From NCBI GenBank assembly GCA_018714165.1, contig DVNU01000028.1, forward strand, positions 1-36,931: a stretch of 36,931 nucleotides of DNA, read 5' to 3'. A program made the position numbers and the translations under genes. Below the pieces are notes generated by a model, which was given only the letters and a program-made list of their open reading frames with translations, did no database searches and was not told the origin of the DNA. The DNA is from Candidatus Coproplasma excrementipullorum (GTDB lineage Bacteria; Bacillota; Clostridia; Christensenellales; Borkfalkiaceae). The first letter of the stretch is position 1. Each line of letters begins with the position of its first letter. This document shows positions 13,514-22,273 of the stretch, one piece after another.

Positions 13514-13663
13514 ATGGATAAGAACAAAGAATAAGGTGTCCTGCTGACACTTAAAATCCATAATTTAACATTTTTTTCACAAATATACAACATACTGTAC
13601 ATTTAAAAAGTTTATAATGAGTTTATAAATCAATAGGAAAGATTTTCAAGGCAGGTGCGAAGT

Positions 13664-14365
13664 ATGAGTTATCTCACCCTCACAAACGTAAGCAAAGATT
13701 ACAAAGTAGGCAGTATCACGGTCAACGCGCTCAAGCACGTATCTTTCGGTCTTGAGGATGGCGAGTTTGCCGTCGTCGTCGGCAGTTCGGGCGCGGGCAA
13801 GACTACGCTTTTGAACCTTTTGGGCGGAATGGACTCGGCAACGGACGGCAAGATAGTGCTTGGCGACAGGGAGATCACCAATCTCAACCGCAAGGGCCTC
13901 ACGGATTACCGCCGCAATGACGTCGGGTTTGTCTTTCAGTTCTACAATCTCATGCCCAATCTCACCGCGCTCGAAAATGTCGAGATAGCCGTTGAGATCT
14001 GCAAAGACCACTTAAAGCCGGCGGATGTGCTTGCCGAGGTCGGCCTGTCGGAGCGCCTTCAGAACTTCCCCGCCCAGCTTTCGGGCGGCGAGCAACAGCG
14101 CGTCTCCATTGCCCGCGCAATAGCTAAAAACCCCAAACTATTGCTGTGCGACGAGCCCACCGGCGCGCTCGACTATCAGACGGGCAAAAAGATTTTAAAG
14201 CTTTTGTACGACGTGTCCAAACAGCGCAAGCGGCTTGTCATCGTCGTAACGCACAACTCTGCATTAAAGGAGATGGCCGATAAGGTCATCTACATACGCA
14301 GCGGTGAGATAGAGCGCATAGAGGCCAACCCTAATCCCAAGCCCGTTGAAGAGATTGAATGGTAA
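13664..14365 (+). CDS. ABC transporter ATP-binding protein (LolD/MacB/FtsE type)
   Basis: A ~233-residue nucleotide-binding subunit of a type VII (MacB-like) ABC system. Walker [10 protein letters not shown] (about residues 40-48), Q-loop [17 protein letters not shown], signature [16 protein letters not shown], Walker [13 protein letters not shown] and H-loop IVVTHN are all intact. Start at 13664, preceded by AGGTG; a GTG at 13655 is in frame but overlaps that site. The next gene begins 15 nt downstream and encodes the matching FtsX-like permease. The pair probably couples ATP hydrolysis to extracytoplasmic mechanical work or export of a peptide or lipid. Confidence 0.93.
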   Translation: MSYLTLTNVSKDYKVGSITVNALKHVSFGLEDGEFAVVVGSSGAGKTTLLNLLGGMDSATDGKIVLGDREITNLNRKGLTDYRRNDVGFVFQFYNLMPNLTALENVEIAVEICKDHLKPADVLAEVGLSERLQNFPAQLSGGEQQRVSIARAIAKNPKLLLCDEPTGALDYQTGKKILKLLYDVSKQRKRLVIVVTHNSALKEMADKVIYIRSGEIERIEANPNPKPVEEIEW

Positions 14366-14380
14366 GGGAGGCCCGCCTTA

Positions 14381-16396
14381 ATGAAAACATATTTAAAGAC
14401 TCTCGGGCGAATGTTTTCAAAACACGTCACCCGCTTTATCTCAATAATATTCATAGTGCTTTTAGCCGTAGGCTTTTCGTCGGGCGTTGGCGCAGCTACC
14501 GATAAGATTAACCATTCGCTGGACGAGTATTACCGCTCCGCCAACGTCACCGACTTCATTATAAAGAGCTCGGCGGAGGGCGGCTTTTCGGACGAGGATA
14601 TCCAGACCATAACTGACATGTTCACTCCCGAAGACGGGGAGGAAGAGGAGGCCGCACAGCCTACTATAGCTTCGGGCATGTCTGTGGACGTCGAGCTTGA
14701 AATCGGCGGTCAGACCTCGCTCACCAGGATCTACTTCCTGGATAACTTCCCAGAATTTACCGTAAATATTCCCGACGTCATCGAGCAGACCGAGTACGAC
14801 GGAACCAATCAGATCGCCTACGCCCAGCAGGCAAATAAGTCAATAAGCGGCGTGGATCTCGGTTCTACGATCACTCTTGATTTTGTGGATATATTAGACC
14901 AGCTGTCGATCCAGGATTCCGGCGAGCCCCTTGACGACAGTACAAAAGATTTGCTGTCAATGGTGTTTGACGAGGAGCAGCTCAATGTTCCGTTGACAAT
15001 CACTCAGGAATTGCAGAGTCCCCTTCTGATTGCGTTGGACGGCGACCCAAGCTATGTCAACGGCGAGGACGTTGAACTGCCCGAAACAGGTTCGGGCCTT
15101 GGCGATCTGGTAACGGTCGATAACGTCATCTACACCTCGTCCGACATTCTTCCCTCAACAACCTTCTTCGGCACTACGGTTGAACCCATCGCCCGCGGCG
15201 ATATCTACGTCTCCATTGCCGACCGCGACCTGTTCAACTGTTTTTCGGGCAGCTATGAGGATTACGTAAACGAGATGACGGCCGAGATTGAAAGCGCCTT
15301 TGTCGACGAGGACGGCAACAGCGCCGTTCAGGTCATAACGCTGTACGACAACTTTTCACTGTATTCGCTGAACAGCTATTCGCAAAAAGTCGAAGCGCTC
15401 GGCTGGGTGCTCGTCGTCGCCTTCCTGCTCGTCACGGCGCTCGTCGTGTACTCCAACATCTCCAGACTTGTGGAGGAAGAACGGGCGCAGATCGCCTGCA
15501 TGCGCACGTTGGGCTATTCGGCGTTTAAGATAATCTTCAAATATGCGCTGTTCGCGGCAGTTGCCGCAGGCATAGGAGGTTTCGGCGCATACTTTGTCGG
15601 TGAAGGTCTGGCGCAGCTCATCTATTACATCTTCAATTTCTCATATGTGATGCCGCAGATGTCGCTGTATTTCTCGGTCACATTCTTTATGATCGTATTC
15701 TTTATAATTGCGGTGGTAATTTTGGCGGCAACTATAATTTCGGGCATAAAGATGACGAGCGCCCAGCCTGCGGTGCTCCTGCGCCCCAAGCCCCCCAAGG
15801 CCGGCAAAAAGGTCATCTTCGAGCGCTTCCCCAAGTTCTGGAACCTGTTGTCATTCAAGTATAAATCTACAGTGCGCAACGTTCTGCGCTACAAGAGCAG
15901 ATTTTTAATGACGGTGGTTGCCGTGGCAATCTCCATGGCACTGGTGATGGCGGGACTGGCCATACTGGATTTGTGCCTGTTCGGCTCGCTCAAGTCAACG
16001 GCCATAATCGCCATTTCTATAGTCATCATAGTCTTTGCCGGTCTGCTCACGGCCACGGTCATATATACGCTCACCAACATCAACATAAGCGAGCGCAACC
16101 GCGAGCTGGCAACGCTGATGGTTTTAGGCTATCAGGACAGTGAAGTTTCGGGCTACATCTACCGCGAAATTTACATCGATACGCTCATAGGCATAATGTT
16201 CGGCTACCCTCTGGCGGCGCTGCTCATATGGATAGTGTTCAATATGATAGGATTGGGTACGCTTGGCGGCGTAAGCTGGTTTATGTGGCTCATTGCTCCC
16301 GTCGTCGTGGCGCTGTTCACATGGATAGTCACCATAATGCTCCGCCGCAAAATCGTGCGCATAGATATGAACGAGAGCCTGAAGGCGATAGAGTAA
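14381..16396 (+). CDS. FtsX-like ABC permease
   Basis: A 671-residue permease partner of the upstream ATPase. TM1 (about 17-38) is followed by an ~290-residue extracytoplasmic domain with an acidic stretch (EDGEEEEAAQ). The first FtsX domain has helices near 338-358, 384-412 and 425-450. A linker (SAQPAVLLRPKPPKAGKK) leads to a second FtsX half (helices near 512-532, 540-562, 600-620, 635-655). In the second half only a few residues (LCLFGSLKST) separate the helices where a second outer domain is often found, so it is a compact, asymmetric form. AAGGGAGG precedes the start. Substrate unknown. Confidence 0.87.
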   Translation: MKTYLKTLGRMFSKHVTRFISIIFIVLLAVGFSSGVGAATDKINHSLDEYYRSANVTDFIIKSSAEGGFSDEDIQTITDMFTPEDGEEEEAAQPTIASGMSVDVELEIGGQTSLTRIYFLDNFPEFTVNIPDVIEQTEYDGTNQIAYAQQANKSISGVDLGSTITLDFVDILDQLSIQDSGEPLDDSTKDLLSMVFDEEQLNVPLTITQELQSPLLIALDGDPSYVNGEDVELPETGSGLGDLVTVDNVIYTSSDILPSTTFFGTTVEPIARGDIYVSIADRDLFNCFSGSYEDYVNEMTAEIESAFVDEDGNSAVQVITLYDNFSLYSLNSYSQKVEALGWVLVVAFLLVTALVVYSNISRLVEEERAQIACMRTLGYSAFKIIFKYALFAAVAAGIGGFGAYFVGEGLAQLIYYIFNFSYVMPQMSLYFSVTFFMIVFFIIAVVILAATIISGIKMTSAQPAVLLRPKPPKAGKKVIFERFPKFWNLLSFKYKSTVRNVLRYKSRFLMTVVAVAISMALVMAGLAILDLCLFGSLKSTAIIAISIVIIVFAGLLTATVIYTLTNINISERNRELATLMVLGYQDSEVSGYIYREIYIDTLIGIMFGYPLAALLIWIVFNMIGLGTLGGVSWFMWLIAPVVVALFTWIVTIMLRRKIVRIDMNESLKAIE

Positions 16397-16419
16397 AACT
16401 TAATCCCCTTATAGTTTAA

Positions 16420-16451
16420 GCGCGGCGCGGACATAAAAGTCCGCGCCGCGC
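16420..16451. terminator. GC-rich hairpin after the ABC operon
   Basis: A perfect 13-bp stem (16420-16432 with 16439-16451), loop ATAAAA. No T-run follows, so termination would be weak or rely on structure alone. Confidence 0.6.
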
Positions 16452-16491
16452 TCGCCGCTCCGCGATATCCGGGCGCGGTCGTTTACAATGC

Positions 16492-16520
16492 TTGACTTAA
16501 CCTGTAATATATTCTATAAT
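16492..16520 (+). promoter_or_regulatory. Promoter of the AAA ATPase gene
   Basis: TTGACT (16492-16497), 17-bp spacer, TATAAT (16515-16520). It places the start point near 16527, so the gene must begin downstream of that. Confidence 0.75.
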
Positions 16521-16571
16521 ATTAATGCATATGGCCAATTCGCCCCGCTATATGCCTTGATTAATGCGAAA

Positions 16572-17432
16572 ATGGTCTATCTGTCATCCTTTGCGTTTCC
16601 CGATTGGGACGCCGAGTACAACTTCAGACTAAACAAAGTCAAGCGCACCTGCTACAGCACGATGTATCCTTTCTTCGTGCTGTCCGCGCGCGCCTTTTCG
16701 CGCGTCGATTTCGAGCCCGTCACCATCTTCTGCGGCGGCAACGGCAGCGGCAAAACGACCGCGCTCAACGTCATTGCCGAAAAACTCAGGCTCAGCCGTT
16801 CGGGGCTGTACAACCGTTCTGATTTTTTCGAAGATTACGTAAATATGTGCCGCTGCACCACAGAGGTCAGGCCGCCACACGGCGAAATCATAACCAGCGA
16901 CGACGTGTTCGACTATATGCTCTCCGTCCGCGGCATAAACGAGGGCGTCGACAACCGCAGGGAGGAGCTGTTCGAAGAGTATAACAATCTCAAACGCGAG
17001 CGCTCGCAGGTGCGGTCGCTTGAGGACTACGACCGCTTGAAAAAGATAGCTGACGCGCGCAGACGCACCCAGTCGGAATTTGTACGCCGCAACCTTGCGG
17101 ACAACGTGCGCGAGCGTTCCAACGGCGAGAGCGCCTTTGCCTACTTCACGCAGAGGATAAACAGGGACGCGCTCTACCTTCTGGATGAGCCTGAAAACAG
17201 CCTCTCCGCCGAACTCCAGCAAAAGCTGACTACATTTCTGTCCGACAGCGCCCGCTTTTACGGCTGTCAGTTCATAATAGCCACGCATTCACCCTTTATT
17301 CTCGCTATGCGCGGCGCAAAGATCTACGACTTGGACGCGGATCCCGTAGACGTCAAAAAATGGACGGAGCTTGAAAACGTGCGCGCCTGGTATAAATTTT
17401 TTAAGGAACATTCGGACAAATTTGATAGTTGA
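16572..17432 (+). CDS. AAA family (ABC-like) ATPase
   Basis: A ~286-residue soluble ATPase of the SMC/RecF-like AAA type. Walker A CGGNGSGKTTALN (about 49-61), a charged helical middle (RREELFEEYNNLKRERSQVR... residues 138-180, coiled coil), signature-like RSNGESAFAYF, Walker B LYLLDEPENSLSAELQ and the late IIATHSPFILAM. The start MVYLSSFAFPDW is chosen because the in-frame ATG at 16488 lies upstream of the promoter. No nuclease domain is present and no neighbour suggests an OLD- or Gabija-type partner. The role is unknown; a housekeeping or DNA-metabolism function is possible. Confidence 0.82.
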   Translation: MVYLSSFAFPDWDAEYNFRLNKVKRTCYSTMYPFFVLSARAFSRVDFEPVTIFCGGNGSGKTTALNVIAEKLRLSRSGLYNRSDFFEDYVNMCRCTTEVRPPHGEIITSDDVFDYMLSVRGINEGVDNRREELFEEYNNLKRERSQVRSLEDYDRLKKIADARRRTQSEFVRRNLADNVRERSNGESAFAYFTQRINRDALYLLDEPENSLSAELQQKLTTFLSDSARFYGCQFIIATHSPFILAMRGAKIYDLDADPVDVKKWTELENVRAWYKFFKEHSDKFDS

Positions 17433-17488
17433 CCCCAATATATGTTGTAACCAACGCACATTTTGTCTCGCGTTCAGGAGATTTGAAT

Positions 17489-18247
17489 ATGGAAAAATAT
17501 ACAGATATAAACGCCCGCACCATCGACAAGTGGAACGACGAGGGCTGGGAGTGGGGAGTGCCCGTCACGCACGAGCAATATTTAAGGGCAAAGGCGGGCG
17601 AGTGGAAAATCCTGCTCACCCCCACAAAGATAATGCCGCGGCAGTGGCTGCCCGCTTCGCTCGGCGGCTTGAAAATCCTCGGCCTGGCCAGCGGCGGCGG
17701 TCAGCAGATTCCTGTATTTTCCGCGCTCGGCGCGCATTGCACCGTGCTCGACTATTCCCCGTCGCAGATTCAACACGAGCTTGAAGTCGCGGCGCGGGAG
17801 GGCTATGCCGTTGAGGCGGTCAGGGGAGACATGACCGAGCGGTTTCCCTTTGATGACGGCGCGTTCGATATAATTTTTCACCCTGTCTCCAACTGCTACA
17901 TAAAGGAAGTGGAGCATGTGTTCCGCGAATGTCGCCGCGTGCTCAAGGCGGGAGGCATCCTCGTCTGCGGGCTGGATAACGGCATAAACTACATCACAGA
18001 CGACGGAATTACAATAGTCAACAGTCTGCCGTATGACCCGCTCGAAAATCCTCAATATATGCGCAAGCTTATAGAGAGCGGCGACGGCGTTCAGTTCTCG
18101 CACACTATGGAAGAGCAGATAGGCTGTCAGCTCAGGGCGGGCTTCCGTCTCACCGACATCTACGAGGACACAAACGGTTCAGGCCGCCTGCACGAGCTCA
18201 ATATTCCCACATTTATAGCCACGCGCGCAATAAAGGAGGGGCAATGA
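17489..18247 (+). CDS. Class I SAM-dependent methyltransferase
   Basis: A ~252-residue methyltransferase. SAM-binding motif I is ILGLASGGGQQIPVFSALGA (around 59-78), followed by the acidic VLDYS (motif II), GDMTERFPFDDGAFDIIFH (motif III/IV) and FRECRRVLKAGGILVCG (motif V-VI). The N-terminal NARTIDKWNDEGWEWGVPVT is typical of a small-molecule methyltransferase subgroup common in Firmicutes. Start at 17489 after AGGAGATTTGA. Its stop overlaps the start of the GNAT gene (ATGA), so they form a two-gene operon. Substrate unknown. Confidence 0.88.
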   Translation: MEKYTDINARTIDKWNDEGWEWGVPVTHEQYLRAKAGEWKILLTPTKIMPRQWLPASLGGLKILGLASGGGQQIPVFSALGAHCTVLDYSPSQIQHELEVAAREGYAVEAVRGDMTERFPFDDGAFDIIFHPVSNCYIKEVEHVFRECRRVLKAGGILVCGLDNGINYITDDGITIVNSLPYDPLENPQYMRKLIESGDGVQFSHTMEEQIGCQLRAGFRLTDIYEDTNGSGRLHELNIPTFIATRAIKEGQ

Positions 18248-18690
18248 AGATACGCGCATTTTTGCCTCAGGATGCGGAGGAGACGTACCTGTTGTTCTGC
18301 GACACGGTGCACAAGGTCAACCGCACCGACTATTCGCCCGAACAGCTGAACGCCTGGGCGGACGGAAAGACGGATGTAAATGCCTGGGCGGCTACATTTG
18401 CGGGCAAACGGGCGTATGTGGCAGAGGAGAACGGCCGCATTGTCGGCTTCGGCGATATCGCGTCAGACGGTTACCTCGACAGGCTGTATGTTGCAAGCGA
18501 TTGCATCGGCCGCGGCGTAGGCAGTGCGCTGTGCGATGTGCTTGAAGAGCCCTTTGCCGCCGTCAGCGTGCACGCGTCGATAACCGCGCGGCCCTTCTTC
18601 GAAGGGCGCGGCTATACGGTGCTCCGCTCCAACATCGTCGAAAGAAAGGGCGTACGGCTTACAAATTATATTATGATAAAAAATAAATAA
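18244..18690 (+). CDS. GNAT-family N-acetyltransferase
   Basis: A 148-residue acetyl-CoA-dependent N-acetyltransferase. The acetyl-CoA-binding core is YVAEENGRIVGFGDI ... LYVASDCIGRGVGSALCDVLE (a G-R-G-V-G-S/A version of the R/Q-x-x-G-x-G/A loop). It ends with the ARPFFEGRGYTV motif that follows the core in this family (YjaB/PhnO-like). Overlaps the methyltransferase stop by 4 nt, indicating coupled translation. A strong terminator follows. Confidence 0.88.
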   Translation: MKIRAFLPQDAEETYLLFCDTVHKVNRTDYSPEQLNAWADGKTDVNAWAATFAGKRAYVAEENGRIVGFGDIASDGYLDRLYVASDCIGRGVGSALCDVLEEPFAAVSVHASITARPFFEGRGYTVLRSNIVERKGVRLTNYIMIKNK

Positions 18691-18704
18691 TCAGGGCTAA
18701 AACG

Positions 18705-18742
18705 GCGCCCGCTGAGCTGCAATTTTGCAGCTCCGCGGGCGC
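18705..18742 (+). terminator. Rho-independent terminator after the GNAT gene
   Basis: A stem of about 17 bp with one mismatch (18705-18721 with 18726-18742), followed by TTTTATTTTTT. Confidence 0.9.
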
Positions 18743-18842
18743 TTTTATTTTTTACAATTTTCCCGAAAAATCGTCCCAACAACCCAAATTTTGCGTGACG
18801 GGCTGTGATATTATTGCCATAAACCGCAAGGAGGGGTTACAG

Positions 18843-19151
18843 ATGAAAGTTCAGACGGCGCGCTCTGGCGGCGTGCTAAAAATCAAACTTTACGGCGAAA
18901 TGGACGAGTATTCCGCGCCCGATGTCCGCGCCGCGTGCGACAGGCTGATAGACGAAAACGCGGGCGTGCGCAAGATAATAATAAACCTCGCCGACGTGGC
19001 GTTTATGGACTCCACGGGCATAGGTTTTCTCATAGGCAGGTACAAAAAGGCCCGGCGCCGCGGCGTGGCGCTTATGGTTGAAAATCCCAACTTCGCCGCA
19101 GACAAGGTGCTGTCCTTGAGCGGCATTTACACACTCATTCCCAAGGTATAG
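18843..19151 (+). CDS. spoIIAA: Anti-sigma F factor antagonist SpoIIAA
   Basis: A 102-residue STAS-domain protein. In the early forespore, dephosphorylated SpoIIAA binds SpoIIAB and frees sigma F. The phosphorylated serine lies in FMDSTGIGFLIGRY (about residues 57-70). The ATG at 18843 follows AAGGAGGGG; an upstream in-frame ATG at 18795 lacks such a site. First gene of the three-gene spoIIA operon, which is also the main evidence that this organism descends from spore formers. Stop codon TAG. Confidence 0.93.
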   Translation: MKVQTARSGGVLKIKLYGEMDEYSAPDVRAACDRLIDENAGVRKIIINLADVAFMDSTGIGFLIGRYKKARRRGVALMVENPNFAADKVLSLSGIYTLIPKV

Positions 19152-19152
19152 T

Positions 19153-19593
19153 ATGACTAAAAATTATTTAAAACTCCAGTTTTATTCTCTTCCCTGCAAC
19201 CAGGCGTTCGCGCGCGACGCGGTCGCCGCCTTTTGCGTAAGTTTAAATCCCTCGCTGTCCGTGCTTTCAGACATTAAAACCGCCGTGTCGGAGGCGGTCA
19301 CCAACTGCACGGTTCACGCCTATAAGGGCAATCTCGGCCTTATTACCGTGGAGTGCGAGATAGAGGACAGGGCTCTACATATCAAGGTCAGCGACACGGG
19401 CCGCGGCATCGACGACATCGAAAAGGCGGTTCAGCCCTTTTACACCACACTGCCCGACGACGAGCGTTCGGGCATGGGGTTCACCATAATGCAGACCTTT
19501 ATGGACGACTTTAAAGTCAACTCCATAAAGGGCGAGGGCACCGTCGTTTACATGACCAAACAACTTGACGCGGAAGTAGTGGAGAATGTTTGA
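19153..19593 (+). CDS. spoIIAB: Anti-sigma F factor SpoIIAB
   Basis: A 146-residue GHKL-type protein kinase that holds sigma F inactive and phosphorylates SpoIIAA on serine. N-box SEAVTNCTVHAY (about 45-56), G1-like VSDTGRGIDDIEKAVQPFY (about 92-110), G2-like RSGMGFTIMQTF (about 117-128). It starts 1 nt after the spoIIAA stop, with coupled translation, and overlaps sigF by 8 nt. Confidence 0.95.
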   Translation: MTKNYLKLQFYSLPCNQAFARDAVAAFCVSLNPSLSVLSDIKTAVSEAVTNCTVHAYKGNLGLITVECEIEDRALHIKVSDTGRGIDDIEKAVQPFYTTLPDDERSGMGFTIMQTFMDDFKVNSIKGEGTVVYMTKQLDAEVVENV

Positions 19594-20311
19594 TACCGAG
19601 ACGACAAACGCCTACATCGACAGGGCCAAGGCGGGCGACTCCGAGGCCAAAGAAATACTCTTAAAGGACAACGAAAATTTAATAAAATCCATCGTGCGCA
19701 GATATCTGGGCAAGGGGGTGGAGTACGACGATCTGTACCAGCTTGCGGGTATGGGGCTTTTAAAGGCCATAAACGGCTTCGATAAGTCCTACGGCGTGCG
19801 CTTTTCCACCTATGCCGTGCCCATGATCGCGGGCGAGATAAAGCGCTTCATGCGCGACGACGGCTCCATAAAGGTCAGCCGTTCCTTAAAGGCCGCGGCC
19901 AAGAGCATCAACGCCTTTATTGAAGAGTACGCCGCCATGAACGGCGTACAGCCCACTGTTAAAGAAATTTCGGCCAAGTTCGGCATGCCGCCCTCAGAGG
20001 TGGTGTTCACTATGGGCTCCTCGCGCATGCCGCTGTCGCTCTTTGCACGGTCGGATTATAAGGACGAAAAGAGCCAGCTTTTATTGGATAAATTGTCCTC
20101 TGATGACAACCAGGACGAGATGATAGAGTCGCTTGAGCTCCGCACAGCCATATCCGAACTCCCCGAACGCGAAAAAAAGGTCATAATGCTGCGCTATTTC
20201 CGCGATATGACCCAGTCGGAGGTAGCGGCGCAGCTCGGTGTGTCGCAGGTGCAGGTCTCGCGCATAGAAAATAAAATTATGGAAAACTTCCGCAAAAAAC
20301 TTACGGGCTGA
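19586..20311 (+). CDS. sigF: RNA polymerase sigma-F factor
   Basis: A 241-residue sigma-70-family factor that directs early forespore transcription. Region 2 (NLIKSIVRRYLGKGVEYDDL... YGVRFSTYAVPMIAGEIKRF, about 30-90), region 3 (KVSRSLKAAAKSINAFIEEY) and region 4 (SELPEREKKVIMLRYFRD, MTQSEVAAQLGVSQVQVSRI, about 190-225) are complete. Its start overlaps spoIIAB and completes the canonical spoIIAA-spoIIAB-sigF order. Confidence 0.95.
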   Translation: MFDTETTNAYIDRAKAGDSEAKEILLKDNENLIKSIVRRYLGKGVEYDDLYQLAGMGLLKAINGFDKSYGVRFSTYAVPMIAGEIKRFMRDDGSIKVSRSLKAAAKSINAFIEEYAAMNGVQPTVKEISAKFGMPPSEVVFTMGSSRMPLSLFARSDYKDEKSQLLLDKLSSDDNQDEMIESLELRTAISELPEREKKVIMLRYFRDMTQSEVAAQLGVSQVQVSRIENKIMENFRKKLTG

Positions 20312-20349
20312 TACAGCCGTACTAATGTTTCTCACTCCGCTCAGTATGA

Positions 20350-20413
20350 CACCCTTTTGTCATTTCGAGCGTCAGTCGAGAAATCTCGGAGTGCAACGAC
20401 GGACAAAAGGGTG
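20350..20413. repeat. REP-like palindromic unit
   Basis: A perfect 12-bp inverted repeat, CACCCTTTTGTC (20350-20361) and GACAAAAGGGTG (20402-20413), encloses GTCATTTCGAGCG and TCGAGAAATCTCGGAG (itself containing CGAGAAATCTCG). Units of the form GTCATTTCGAGC...GAGAAATCTC are common dispersed intergenic repeats in many bacterial genomes. It lies between sigF and the aminotransferase promoter. Confidence 0.65.
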
Positions 20414-20423
20414 CAGTTGCCGC

Positions 20424-20452
20424 TTTACACGGCTCAATTTATATGTTATAAT
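20424..20452 (+). promoter_or_regulatory. Promoter of the aminotransferase gene
   Basis: TTTACA (20424-20429), 17-bp spacer, extended TGT-TATAAT (20447-20452), 32 nt before the chosen ATG. Confidence 0.75.
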
Positions 20453-20483
20453 GTATTCCGTAATATACAAACGGAGCACTTCT

Positions 20484-21668
20484 ATGATAAATCAGACAAG
20501 TTTACAGTTAGGTTCGGTGCGCTCGGTCATACGCGAACTTTTCGAGTATGGCAAAAAGCGCAAGGCACAGATAGGCGAGGACAACGTCTACGACTTCTCT
20601 TTGGGCAATCCGTCGGTTGCCCCTCCCCGGGTTGTGGAGGACACCCTTATAGACATATTGCAAAACGGCGACCCCGTTGAGGTGCACGGCTACACCTCCG
20701 CCCAGGGCGACTTTGCCGTCCGTAAGGCCGTTGCTGATTATGTAAACTCCAAATTTTCCGTCGGCCTAGGCCCCGACAACATCTATATGACGTGCGGTGC
20801 GGCGGCCTCGCTGTGCATCACCTTGAATTCCTTACTCAATGAGGGCGACGAGGTGATAACCATTGCGCCCTACTTCCCCGAATACAAGGTATTCACTGCG
20901 CACGCCCGCGGAAAGCTCGTGCCCGTCCGGGGTCAGAATGGCACCTTTCAGCCCGATGTTGTTGCTATAAAGCGCGCAATCACTCCCAAAACCAAGGCCG
21001 TTTTAATCAACTCCCCCAACAACCCTTCGGGCGTGGTGTACACAGAGCAGTCCATAAAGGAGTTGTGTAAGGTATTACAGGAATGTAAGGAGAATGGGCA
21101 GACGATATACCTCATCTCGGACGAGCCCTACCGCGAACTTGTGTTCGGCGGGGTAAAGGTGCCCTATATTATGAACTATTATAAGGATAGCATAGTCTGC
21201 TATTCATACTCAAAGTCGCTCTCCCTTCCCGGCGAGAGAATAGGCTACATAGCCGTAAATCCCGCAATGGACTGCGCCTCAGATGTGTACGCCGCAGTCT
21301 GCGGCGCGGGCAGGGCGCTCGGCTATGTGTGCGCGCCCAGCCTCTTCCAAAAACTCATCGCCCGCGTTCAGGGCGTCACCTCCGATATCTCCGTGTACGA
21401 GCGCAACCGCGACGTGCTTGTTGAAGCCCTCACAAGTTACGGCTATAAGGTGGTCAGGCCGGACGGCGCCTTCTATCTGTTCGTGCAGTCGCCCGAACCT
21501 GACGCTGACGCCTTTGCCGAGCGGGCAAAGGATTACGAGCTTTTAATAGTCTCCGCTAACTCCTTCGGGGTAGAGGGGTATGTGCGCATATCCTACTGTG
21601 TGTCCCCCGATATGATAGCCCGCTCGCTTCCCGCCTTCAAGGCTCTGGCTGAAAGTTATAAAAAATAG
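20484..21668 (+). CDS. Pyridoxal-phosphate-dependent aminotransferase (class I/II)
   Basis: A 394-residue fold-type I aminotransferase. PLP contacts: GAAASLCITLNSLL (phosphate side), NSPNNPSGVVY (the conserved NxPxNPTG-like stretch), ISDEPYRELVF (Asp to the pyridine N) and SYSKSLSLPGERIGY (Lys forming the Schiff base). The C-terminal VRISYC carries the substrate-carboxylate Arg. The sequence is of the aspartate/aromatic type in Clostridia; the exact substrate is not determined. ATG at 20484 after ACGGAG; longer in-frame starts lie upstream of the promoter and inside the REP-like repeat. Confidence 0.9.
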   Translation: MINQTSLQLGSVRSVIRELFEYGKKRKAQIGEDNVYDFSLGNPSVAPPRVVEDTLIDILQNGDPVEVHGYTSAQGDFAVRKAVADYVNSKFSVGLGPDNIYMTCGAAASLCITLNSLLNEGDEVITIAPYFPEYKVFTAHARGKLVPVRGQNGTFQPDVVAIKRAITPKTKAVLINSPNNPSGVVYTEQSIKELCKVLQECKENGQTIYLISDEPYRELVFGGVKVPYIMNYYKDSIVCYSYSKSLSLPGERIGYIAVNPAMDCASDVYAAVCGAGRALGYVCAPSLFQKLIARVQGVTSDISVYERNRDVLVEALTSYGYKVVRPDGAFYLFVQSPEPDADAFAERAKDYELLIVSANSFGVEGYVRISYCVSPDMIARSLPAFKALAESYKK

Positions 21669-21677
21669 AATAAAAAA

Positions 21678-21711
21678 ATTACCGCCCGATTGCTTGCAAT
21701 CGGGCGGTAAT
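21678..21711. terminator. Hairpin after the aminotransferase gene
   Basis: A perfect 16-bp stem (21678-21693 with 21696-21711), loop TT. The A-run before it gives a T-run only for the minus strand. The following 340 bases (21712-22055) are AT-rich with a small ACCGTCGCAGCTCACTACGGCGGT hairpin-like stretch and no gene that I can support. Confidence 0.65.
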
Positions 21712-22055
21712 AATGATAATCAGAATTTATAATGATAGAAATTTAAAAAGATAAAAATTTAAATAATTAAAAATAATGAAAATCTTATTTTCAAAGAAAC
21801 CGTCGCAGCTCACTACGGCGGTTTTTGCCGCTTGAGCGGCTTATAAAGAGGATGGGCGGCCGTTCTCAGTCACCCTCGTATCCCGCACCGCTGCCGGCAT
21901 TTTACGCCACATAAAATACCCGCGGTGTTTGATACTTGTCTATATTATAAATTATTTTTGTATAAAATGCAAAGATTTTAAGGCCGTTTACAATATTTCT
22001 TATAAATACTTGTAAATAATTTAGATAGTAGATTAAAATACTTAATGAAACGCTC

Positions 22056-22178
22056 ATGACCCAGCAACAATACAGCCGCTTCGAAAACGGCGTCTTTCAG
22101 CTCAACTACGAGCAGATTTTAAAGCTGTGCGAACTTTTCGAAGTCACTCCAAACTACATCTTCGGCTATGAGGAGTAG
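22056..22178 (+). pseudogene. Remnant of an XRE-family helix-turn-helix gene
   Basis: A 40-residue frame reads MTQQQYSRFENGVFQLNYEQ then ILKLCELFEVTPNYIFGYEE. This is the second half of an XRE/Cro HTH domain. The residues between TQQQ and YSRFENG that should form the first recognition helices (about nine) are missing. A different frame just upstream reads RLKYLMKRS, like the lost N-terminus. No ribosome site is seen. It is best explained as a decayed regulator, perhaps from a former mobile element. Confidence 0.55.
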
Positions 22179-22229
22179 GGGCAAAGCGGAATAAGTATAT
22201 AAGTTTATAAAAGCTGCGCAAAAATTTGT

Positions 22230-22260
22230 GGGCGGAGGGCATATTCTATGCCCTCCGCCC
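22230..22260 (-). terminator. Terminator of argH
   Basis: A perfect 13-bp stem (22230-22242 with 22248-22260), loop ATTCT, followed on the minus strand by ACAAATTTTTGCGC. Confidence 0.75.
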
Positions 22261-22273
22261 TCGTCAGTCAGGC

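Noticed and set aside
16488-16571. A longer start for the AAA ATPase
   Set aside because: The ATG at 16488 lies upstream of the promoter's -35 and -10 boxes, so it would not be in the mRNA.
16572-18690. AAA ATPase, methyltransferase and GNAT as a defence or toxin-antitoxin system
   Set aside because: The ATPase has its own promoter, and no nuclease or toxin partner is present. The methyltransferase and GNAT look like ordinary small-molecule enzymes.
18750-18842. A sigma-H promoter before spoIIAA
   Set aside because: Expected from Bacillus, but I could not find a convincing -35/-10 match, so it is not listed.
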